Below are positions 55,701 through 64,000 of a stretch of 64,000 nt of DNA, in pieces. Each line of letters starts with the position of its first letter. The stretch's first letter is position 1. Made by a program: the position numbers and the translations under genes. The notes beneath the pieces are model-generated. The model saw nothing but the letters and a program-made list of their open reading frames with translations. It was not told the DNA's origin and ran no database searches. This DNA is from Synchiropus splendidus. Lineage: Eukaryota > Chordata > Actinopteri > Syngnathiformes > Callionymidae. The DNA is taken from NCBI RefSeq assembly GCF_027744825.2, contig NC_071334.1, positions 40,649,437-40,713,436 of the forward strand, written 5' to 3'.

Positions 55701-58700
55701 CGAAAATTATCAACATTTTTATGTTTGGCGTTCCGAAAGCCATCTTATCTCAGGCTGAAAACGCGTTTTGTGCATTGTTCCAAAACTTTTCAGGGAAGCG
55801 TCAGAACATTGAATTTTCACCTCCCACTATGGCAGAAAGGTTCTTTCTAGTAGTTGCACATCAAATTTAAGCTTTCTGAAGTGTTTTTCGAAAGCTATCA
55901 ACATTTTTACGCTTGGCGTTCCGAAACCCACCTTACCTCAGGGTGAAAAGGCGTTTTCTTCATGGTGCCATAACTTCTCACGGAAGCTTCAGAACATGAA
56001 ATTTTCACCTCCCACTATAGCAGAAATGGTCTTTCTAGTAGTTGCACATCAAATCTAAGCTGTCGGAATTGTTTTTCGAAAATTATCAACATTTTAATGT
56101 TTGGCTTTCCGAAACCATCTTTATCTCAGGCTGAAAACGCGTTTTGTGCATTGTGCCATAACTTCTCAGGTAAGCTTCAGAACATGAAATTTTCAGCTCC
56201 CACTAAAGCAGAAAGGTTCTTTCTAGTAGTTGCACATCAAATTAATCTGTCTGAAGTGTTTTTCGAAAGTTATCAACATTTTTATATTTGGCGTTCCGAA
56301 ACCCATCTTATCTCAGGCTGAAAACGCGTTTTCATTATTTTGCCATAACTTCTCAGGGAAGCTTCAGAACATGAAATTTTCACCTCCCACTATAGCAGAA
56401 AGGTTCTTTCGATTAGTTGCGCATCAAATCTAAGCTGTCGGAAGTGTTTTTCGAAAGTTATCAACATTTTTATGTTTGGCGTTCCGAAACCAACTTTATG
56501 TCAGGCTGAAAACGCATTTTGTGAAATGTGACATAACTTCTCAGCGAAACTTCAGAACATGAGATTTTCACATCCCACTGTAGCAGAAAGGGTCTTTCTC
56601 AAAGTTGCACATCAAATCTAAACTGTCTGAAGTGTTTTTCAAAAGATATCAACATGTTTATGTTTCGCGTTCCGAAAGCCACCTTATCTCAGGCTGAAAA
56701 CGTGTTTTGTGCATTGTGCCATAACTTCTCAGGGAAGCTTCAGAACATGAAATGTTCACCACCAACTATAGCAGAAAGGGTCTTTCCTCTTAGTTGCACA
56801 TCAAATCTAAGCTGTCTGAAGTGTTTTTCAAAAGTTAGCAACATTTTTATTTTTGGCGTTCCACAACCCACATTATCTCAGGCGAAACACGCATTTTTTG
56901 CATTGTGCCATAACTTCTCAGGGAAGCTTCAGAACATGAATTTTTCACGACCGAATATCGCAGAAAGGGTCTTTCTACTACTTGCACATCAAATCTTAGC
57001 AGTCTGAAGTGTTTTTCGAAAGTTATCAACATTTTTATCGATGGCATTCTGAAGCCCACCTTATCTTAGGCTGAAAACGCGTTTTGTGCATTGTGCCTCA
57101 ACCTCTCAGGGATGCTTCAGAACATGAAAATTTTACTACCCACTGTAGCAGAAAGGGTCTTTCTAGTAGTTGCACATCAAATCTAAGCAGACTGAAGTGC
57201 TTGTCCACAGTTATCAACATTTTAATGTTTGCCGTTCCGAAACCCACCTTATCTCAGGCTGAAAACGCGTTTTGTGTATTTTGCCATAACTTCTCAGGTA
57301 AGCTTCAGAACATGAAATTTTCACCTGCCGCTAAAGCAGAAAGGGTCTTTCTTGTAGTTGCACATCAAAATATAAGCTGTCTGAAGTGTTTTTCGAAAGT
57401 CATCAACATTTTCACGTCTGGCGTTCCGAAACCCACCTTATCTCAGGCTGAAAACGTGTTTTCTGCATTGTGCCATAACTTCTCAGGGAAGCTTCAGAAC
57501 ATGAAATTTTCACCTCCCACTATAGCAAAAAGGGTATTTCTAGTAGTTGCACATCTCATCTAAGCTGTCTGAAGTGTTTTTTCGAAAGTTATCAACATTT
57601 TTATGTTTGGCGTTCCGAAACCCACCTTATCTCAGGGTGAAAAGGCGTTTTCTTCATTGTGCCATTACTTCTCACGGAAGCTTCAGAACATGAAATTAGT
57701 GCCTCACACTATAGCAGAAAAGGACTTTCTTGTAGTTGCTCATCAAATCTAAGCTGTCTGAAGTGTTTTTCGAAAGTAAACAACATTTCTATGATTCGCT
57801 TTCCGAAACCCACCTTATCTTCGGCTGAAAATGTGTGTTCTGCATAGTCTCACAACTTCTCAGGGAAGCATCAGAACATGAAAATTTCACCTCCCACCGT
57901 TGCAGAAAGGGTCTTTCTAGTAGTTGTTCATCAAATCTAAGCAGTCTGAAGTGTTTTTCGAAAGTTATCAACATTTTTATGTTTTGCGTTCCGAAACCCA
58001 CCTTATTATCGGCTGAAAACGCGTTTTCTGCATTGTCTCACAACGTATCAGGGAAGCTTAGGAATATGAAATTTTCACCTCCCACTATACCAGAAAGGGT
58101 CTTTCTAGTAGTTGCACATCAAATCTAAGCCGTCTGAAGTGTTTTTCGAAACCTATTAACATTTTTATGTTTGGCCTTCCGAAACCCACCTTGTCTCAGC
58201 CAGAAAACGCGTTTTCTGCATTGTGCCATATTTTCTCAGAGAAGCTTCAGAACACAAAATTTTCACGTCCCACTATGGCAGAAAGGGTGTTTCTAGTAGT
58301 TGCACGTCACATCTAAGCTGTCTGAAATGTTTTTTGAAAGTTATCAACATTTTTATGTTTGGCGTTGAGAAACCCACTCTATCGCAGGCTGAAAACCTGT
58401 TTACTGCATTGTGCCATAACTTCTCAGGGAAGCTTCAGAACATGAAGTTTTCACCTCCCATAATAGCAGAAAGGATCTTTCTAGTAGTTGCACATCAAAT
58501 TTCAGCTGTCTGAAGTGTTTTTCGAAAGGTATCAACATTTTTTTGTATGGCGTTCCGAAACACACAATGTCTCAGGCTGAAAAAGTGTTTCCTGCATTGT
58601 GCCAAAACCTCTCAGGGAAGCTTCAGAACATGAAAATTTCACGTCCCCTATAGCAGAAAGGGTCTTTATAGTAGTTGCCCATCACATCAATGCTGTCTGA

Positions 58701-61700
58701 AGTGTTTGTCCAAAGTGATCAACATTTTTATGTTTGGCATTCCGAAACCCACCTTATCTCAGGCAGAAAACGCGTTTTGTGCATTGTGCATAACTTCTCA
58801 GGGAAGCTTCAGAATATGAAATTTTCACCTCTCAACATCGCAGAAATGGTCTTTCTAGTAGTTGCACATCAAATCTAAGCCGTCTGAAATGTTTTTCGAA
58901 GGTTATCAACACTTTTATGTTTGGCGTTCCGAAACCCACCTTATCTCAGGCTGAAAAGCGTTTTTGTGCATTGTGCCATAACTTTTCAGGGAAGCTTCAG
59001 AACATGAAATTTTAAACTCCCACTATAGCAGAAAGGGTCTTTCTAGTAGGTGCACATCAAATCTAAGCTGTCTGAAGTGTTTTTCGAAAGTTATTAACAC
59101 TTTTATGTTTGGCGTTCCGAAACCCACCTTATCTCAGGCTGAAAAGCGTTTTTGTGCATTGTGCCATAACTTTTCAGGGAAGCTTCAGAACATGAAATTT
59201 TAACCTCCCACTATAGCATAAAGGGTCATTCTAGTAGTTGCACATAAAATCTTAGCTGTCTGAAGTGTTTTTCGATAGTTATTAACACTTTTATGTGTGG
59301 CGTTCCGAAACCCACCTTATCTCAGGCTGAAAAGCGTTTTTACGCATTGTGCCATAACTTTTCAGGGAAGCTTCAGAACATGAAATTTTAACCTCCCACT
59401 ATAGCAGAAAGGGTCTTTCTAGTAGGTGCACATCAAATCTAAGCTGTCTGAAGTGTTTTTCGAAAGTTATCAACATTTCTATATTTGGCTTTCCGAAACC
59501 CACCTTATCGTCGGCTGAAAACACGTTTTTTGCATTGTTTCACATCGTATCAGGGAAGCTTCAGAATATGAAATTTTCACCTCCCACTATAGCAGAAAGG
59601 GTCTTTCTAGTAGTGGCACATCAAATCTAAGCTGTCTGAAGTGTTTTTCGAAAGCTATTAACATTTTTATGTTTGGCGTTCCGAAACCCACCTTATCTCA
59701 GGCTGAAAACGCTTTTCCTACATTGTCTCACATCGTATCAGGGAAGCTTCAGAATATGAAATTTTCACCTCCCACTATAGCAGAAAGGGTCTTTCTAGTA
59801 GTGGCACATCAAATCTAAGCTGTCTGAAGTGTTTGTCGAAAGCTATTAACATTTTTATGTTTGGCGTTCCGAAACCCACCATGTCTCAGGCTGAAAACGA
59901 GTTTTCTGCATTGTGCCAAAACCTCTCAGGGAAGCTTCAGAACATGAAAATTTCACCTCCCACTATAGCAGACAGGGTCTTTATAGTAGTTGCCCATCAC
60001 ATCTAAGCTGTCTGAAGTGTTTGTCCAAAGTTATCAACATTTTTTTGTTTGGCGTTCCGAAACCCACCTTACCTCAGGCTGAAAACGCATTTTGTGCATT
60101 GTGCATAACTTCTCAGGAAAGCTTCAGAATATGAAATTTTCACATCCCAACATAGCAGAAAGGGTCTTTCTAGTAGTTGCTCATCAAATCTAAGCTGTCT
60201 GAAGTGTTTTTCGAAAGTTAACAACATTTCTATATTTGGCTTTCCGAAACCCACCTTATCGTCGGCTGAAAACGCGTTTTCTGCATTGTCTCACATGGTA
60301 TCAGGGAAGCTTCAGAATATGAAATTTTCACGTCCCACTATAGTAGAAAGGGTCTTTCTAGTAGTGGCACATCAAATCTAAGCTGTCTGAAGTGTTTTTC
60401 GAAAGCTATTAACATTTTTAATTTTGGCGTTCGGAAACCCACCTTATCTCAGGCTGAAAACGCTTTTTCTACATTGTCCCATAACTTCTCAGGGAACATT
60501 TCAGAACATGAAATTTTCACCTCCCACTATAGCAGAAACGGTCTTTCTAGTAGTTGCACATCAAATCTGAGCTGTCTGAAGTGTTTTTCGAAAGTTGTCA
60601 ACATTTCTATGTTTGGCTTTCCGAAATCCACCTCATCTCAGGCTGAAAAATAGATTTCTGCATTGTGCCATCACTTCTCAGGATAGCTAAAGAACATGAA
60701 ATTTTCACCTTCCACTATAGCAAAAAGAGTCTTTCTTGTAGTTGCACATCAAATCTAAGCTGTCTGAAGCGTTTTTCGAAAGTTACAAACATTGTTAAGT
60801 TTGGCATTCCGAAACCGACCTTATCTCAGCCAGAAAACGCGTTTTCTGCATTGTGCCATATGTTCTCAGAGAAGCTTCAGAACACAAAATTTTCACCTCC
60901 CACTATGGAAGAAAGGGTCTTTCTAGTAGTTGCACATCACATCTAAGCTGTCTGAAATGTTTTTTGAAAGTTATCAACATTTTTATGTTTGGCGTTGAGA
61001 AACCCACTCTATCGCAGGCTGAAAACCTGTTTTCTGCATTGTGCCATAACTTCTCAGGGAAGCTTCAGAACATGAAGTTTTCACCTCCCACTATAGCAGA
61101 AAGGATCTTTCTAGTAGTTGCACATCAAATTTCAGCTGTCTGAAATGTTTTTCGAAAGCTATCAACACTTTTTTGTATGGCATTCCAAAACCCACCATGT
61201 CTCAGGCTGAAAACGTCTATTCTGCATTGTGCCAAAACCTCTCAGGGAAGCTTCAGAACATGAAAATTTCACCTCCCCTATAGCAGAAAGGGTCTTTCTA
61301 GTAGTTGCACATCAAATTAAGCTGTCTGAAGTGTTTTTCGAAAGTTATCAACATTTTTATGTTTGGCGTTCCGAAACCCACCTTATCTCGGGCTGAAAAC
61401 GCATTTTCTGCATTGTGCCACAACTTCTCAGGGAATCATCAGAACATGAAAATTTCACCTCCCACTGTAGCAGAAAGGGTCTTTCTAGTAGTTGCTCATC
61501 AAATCTAAGCAGTCTGAAGTGTTTTTCGAAAGTTATCAACATTTTTATGTTTGGCGTTCCGAAACCCACCTTATCTAAGGCTGAAAACGCGTTTTTTGCA
61601 TTGTGCGATAACTTCTCAGAGAAGATTCAGAACATGAAATTTTCACCTCCCACTATAGCAGAAAGGGTCTTTATAGTAGTTGCACATGACATCTAAGCTG

Positions 61701-62387
61701 TCTGAAGTGTTTGTCCAAAGTTATCAACATTTTTATGTTTAGCGTTCCGAAACCCACCTTATCTCAGGCTGAAAACCCGTTTTCTACATTGTGCCATAAC
61801 TTTTCAGGGAAGCTTCAGAAAAATGAAATTTTCTCATCCCACTATAGCAGAAAGGGTCTTTCTAGTCGTTGCACATCAAATCTAAGCTGTCTGAAGTGTT
61901 TTTCGAAAGTTAACAACATTTTAATCTTTGCCGTTCCGAAACCCACCTTATCTCAGGCTGAAAACGCGTTTTGTGTATTGTGCCATAACTTCTCAGGGAA
62001 GCTTCAGAACATGAAATTTTCACCTCCCGCTAAAGCAGAAAGGGTCTTTCTTGTAGTTGCACATCAAAATCTAAGCTGTCTGAAGTGTTTTTCGAAAGTC
62101 AACAACATTTTCACGTCTGGCGTTCCGAAACCCACCTTATCTCAGGCTGAAAACGCGTTTTGTGCATTGTGCCATAACTTCTCAGGGAAGCTTCAGAACA
62201 TGAAATTTTCACCTCCCACTGTAGCAAAAAGGGTATTTCTAGTAGATGCACATCACATCTAAGCTGTCTGAAGTGTTTTTCGAAAGTTATCAACATTTTT
62301 AAGTTTGACGTTCAAAAACCCACCTTATCTCAGACTGAAAACCAGTTTTCTGCATTGTGCCATTACTTATCAGTGATGCTTCAGAAC
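52699..62387 (-). repeat. Inverted satellite block, mostly old diverged subfamily
   Basis: About 51 monomers in inverted orientation. Up to about 53.15 kb they are of the young type (reading TTTTAACCTCCC, CACTTTTATG, AAAAGCG). From there on most show TTTTCACCTCCC, CATTTTTATG and AAAACGCG and differ from one another at many positions, so this is an older layer. An open frame of up to 183 codons (61711-62262) is repeat translation. A paired block at about 58.19-58.65 and 60.82-61.29 kb (offset about 2,630 bases, 14 monomers) is a segmental duplication. No genes seen. Confidence 0.95.
58900..59455 (-). repeat. Island of young-type monomers inside the old block
   Basis: Three consecutive monomers carry the young diagnostic bases (CACTTTTATG, AAAAGCGTTTTTG, CTTTTCAGGG, TTTTAAACTCCC or TTTTAACCTCCC) and are close to the main-array consensus, while both neighbours are old type. 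Confidence 0.75.
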
Positions 62388-62741
62388 TAGGGCTGGGTAT
62401 CGATTCTAATTTCAAGAATCGATTCGATTCCGATTCTCATGACTTAGAATCGATTATCACCATTCAATTCGATTCGATTCGATCCGATCCGATCTCGATT
62501 CAGGTTAGTATTTAAACCATTTTCTGAGCTGTTGCCTTAATCACATGACAAGTTACGCAACGTATTAATACTAGTATCATATTGACATTCAACAGGAAAT
62601 TAATGAAGGATTGATAGTAAATGATAATAAAGATCCAGACACAGAACGCCAGATGTGACTGCTCATGGGACTGGTGCATTATTACAAATATGACATTAAA
62701 AATTCACCCAAAAGATGCTGCTGTTTAATACTAATGCATTT

Positions 62742-63238
62742 TTATGTCAGACTTGCGTAAGATTGCGAAAATGTCCACGTATCACTTGTAATGTCCACCC
62801 TGTCTGCTGACTGAAGCTTACTTTTCACCTTTTCTTTTACTGACTGGTGCATGTTTGGGATAACAGACGTTTGCGAGAAAACGTAACGTAGTGAGGCTCT
62901 GTTACTTTCATTAGCCTCCTGTAGCCCTCGTTCTCAACGACGGAAGACGGGCGCATATCTTTGCAAATGAAGCCCGCAATCGCTTCAGTTATTTTGACAG
63001 AGCGTGCAGAATTACCCGGTAGTGGTAAAGTTCGCTCGAGTTTCATATGTTGTGGCCCGGTGGATGGCTTGGATAGGAGCGCTGGGTGATGTCGCGTCAC
63101 GTGACTCGTGAGGTGGGTCGTATTTCCGCTGCACTGCAACACTTCCAATAGCTCCATTAGGCATAACATGCTAATTGCTATGCTTTTGTCGATTTGTTTT
63201 TTGGTTTGGTCGCGTCTGAACGTTGCTAGTGTTGCCAC
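62742..63238 (-). pseudogene. hAT transposase, N-terminal fragment
   Basis: A 133-codon frame (63238 to 62837) resembles the start of Ac/ZBED-type hAT transposases. It has a degraded BED zinc finger (SGNTTHLTSH...RHHP, residues 37-52, with the upstream Cys pair not in standard spacing) and then the DNA-binding/dimerisation region (ITEAIAGFICKDMRPSSVVE, 83-102, and NEGYRRLM). Just past its stop another frame continues with SADRVDITSDTWTFSQ (about 62760-62810), the conserved region with the first catalytic Asp of the RNase-H-like core, before a stop at 62742. So there is one frameshift and then loss of the rest of the catalytic domain. It is not functional. Confidence 0.78.
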
Positions 63239-63278
63239 TGTGAGGAGGCATGTTGTTTTGACTTTGGTGTCCCAGGTG

Positions 63279-63290
63279 CGCGCATGCGCA
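63279..63290. promoter_or_regulatory. NRF1-type motif upstream of the transposase
   Basis: CGCGCATGCGCA matches the NRF1 consensus (YGCGCAYGCGCR) and lies about 40 bases before the transposase AUG (63238, minus strand), a plausible promoter element of the parental transposon. Confidence 0.4.
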
Positions 63291-63419
63291 CTTGACCCGG
63301 AGAATATGTGTTAAAACGTAAATTAATTAATCCGATCTTTGGACCTACGAATCGATTTTATGGAATTGATGTACGAATCGATTCAGAATCGGAAAATCGA
63401 TTTTCTGAACACAGCACTA

Positions 63420-64000
63420 TTCACAACATGAAATTTTCACCTGCCACTATTGCAGAAAGGGTCTTTCTAGTAGTTGCATATCAAATCTAAGCTGTCTGAA
63501 GTGTTTGTCGAAAGTTATCAACATTTTTATGTTTGGCGTTCTATAACCCACCTTATCTCAGGCTGAAAAGGCGTTTTCTGCATTGTGCCATAACTTCTCA
63601 TGGAAGCTTCAGAACATGAAAATTGGACCTCCCACTATTGCAGAAAGGGACTTTCTAGTAGTTGCTCATCAAATCTAAGCTGTCTGAAGTGTTTTTCGAA
63701 AGTTAACAACATTTCTATGATTGGCTTTCCGAAACCCACCTTCTCTTCGACTGAAAACGCGTGTTCTGCATTGTCTCACAACTTCTCAGGGAAGCATCAG
63801 AACATGAAGATTTCACCTCCCACCGTAGCAGAAAGGGTCTTTCTAGTAGTTGCATATCACATCTAAGCTGTCTGAAGTGTTTGTCGAAAGTTATCAACAT
63901 TTTTATGTTTGGCGTTCCGAAACCCACCTTATCTCAGGCTGAAAACGCGTTTTCTGCATTGAGCCACCACTTTTCTGGGAAGCTTTAGAACATTACATTT
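63420..64000 (-). repeat. Inverted satellite, old subfamily, continuing past the window
   Basis: Three further old-type inverted monomers resume after the hAT element at the point where it interrupted the repeat, and run off the end of the window. Confidence 0.95.

Larger units (their letters stand above)
62388..63419 (-). mobile_element. Truncated hAT DNA transposon (1032 bp)
   Basis: It interrupts a satellite monomer. Ends are imperfect inverted repeats, TAGGGCTGGGT on the left and TAGTGCTGTGT on the right (reverse complement), 9 of 11 matching. Flanking 8-mers TTCAGAAC (62380-62387) and TTCACAAC (63420-63427) are an 8-bp duplication with one mismatch, the size typical of hAT. AATCGATT-type subterminal repeats are dense at both ends (62400-62510, 63345-63405). 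The interior has the N-terminal part of a transposase on the minus strand, so this is an internally deleted copy that could move only if supplied with transposase. Confidence 0.85.

Noticed and set aside
61711..62262. 183-codon frame in the inverted satellite
   Set aside because: It spans about three monomers and repeats the same translated motif each time; no start context or other gene signal.

Overview
The window looks like a heterochromatic, satellite-rich stretch of a vertebrate genome, most likely a teleost fish. Three things point there: long arrays of one 188-bp satellite, a foamy-like endogenous retrovirus of a size described only from ray-finned fish, and a truncated hAT DNA transposon. 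Species cannot be named from the sequence. There is no evidence of ordinary host genes.

Layout. (1) 1-4764: about 25 head-to-tail copies of the satellite. (2) 4765-24322: one complete 19,558-bp endogenous retrovirus inserted inside a satellite monomer, flanked by a 5-bp duplication (CAATG). (3) 24323-about 52698: about 150 more satellite copies in the same orientation, with several higher-order repeats. (4) about 52699-62387: the same satellite in inverted orientation. The first three or so units are like the main array; the rest belong to an older, much more diverged subfamily with a small island of the young type. (5) 62388-63419: a 1,032-bp hAT element with an 8-bp target duplication and the 5' part of a transposase gene on the minus strand. 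(6) 63420-64000: more inverted old-type satellite.

The retrovirus has near-identical LTRs (1621 and 1605 bp), a tRNA-Lys3-type primer binding site, a polypurine tract, and the gene order gag, pol, ORF-A, env, ORF-B, ORF-C, ORF-D. Foamy-like traits are a Gag that ends in an Arg/Gly-rich region without CCHC knuckles, a pol frame that starts with its own AUG, an Env with a long tryptophan-rich N-terminal leader before its first membrane segment, and a regulatory-type ORF between env and the 3' LTR. Unusual traits are an ADP-ribose-binding type macro domain at the N-terminus of Gag, an Env of 1447 residues, a 532-residue Cys-rich/basic ORF between pol and env, and two small membrane proteins, one with about six or seven membrane segments. 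Good splice acceptors sit just before ORF-A, env, ORF-B and ORF-D, so a complex set of subgenomic mRNAs is likely.

The copy is young (about nine LTR substitutions by eye) but no longer intact. gag has an in-frame TGA and probably a frameshift in a C7 run near its start, and pol has a one-base frameshift after the RT domain. ORF-A, env and ORF-B, -C and -D are fully open.
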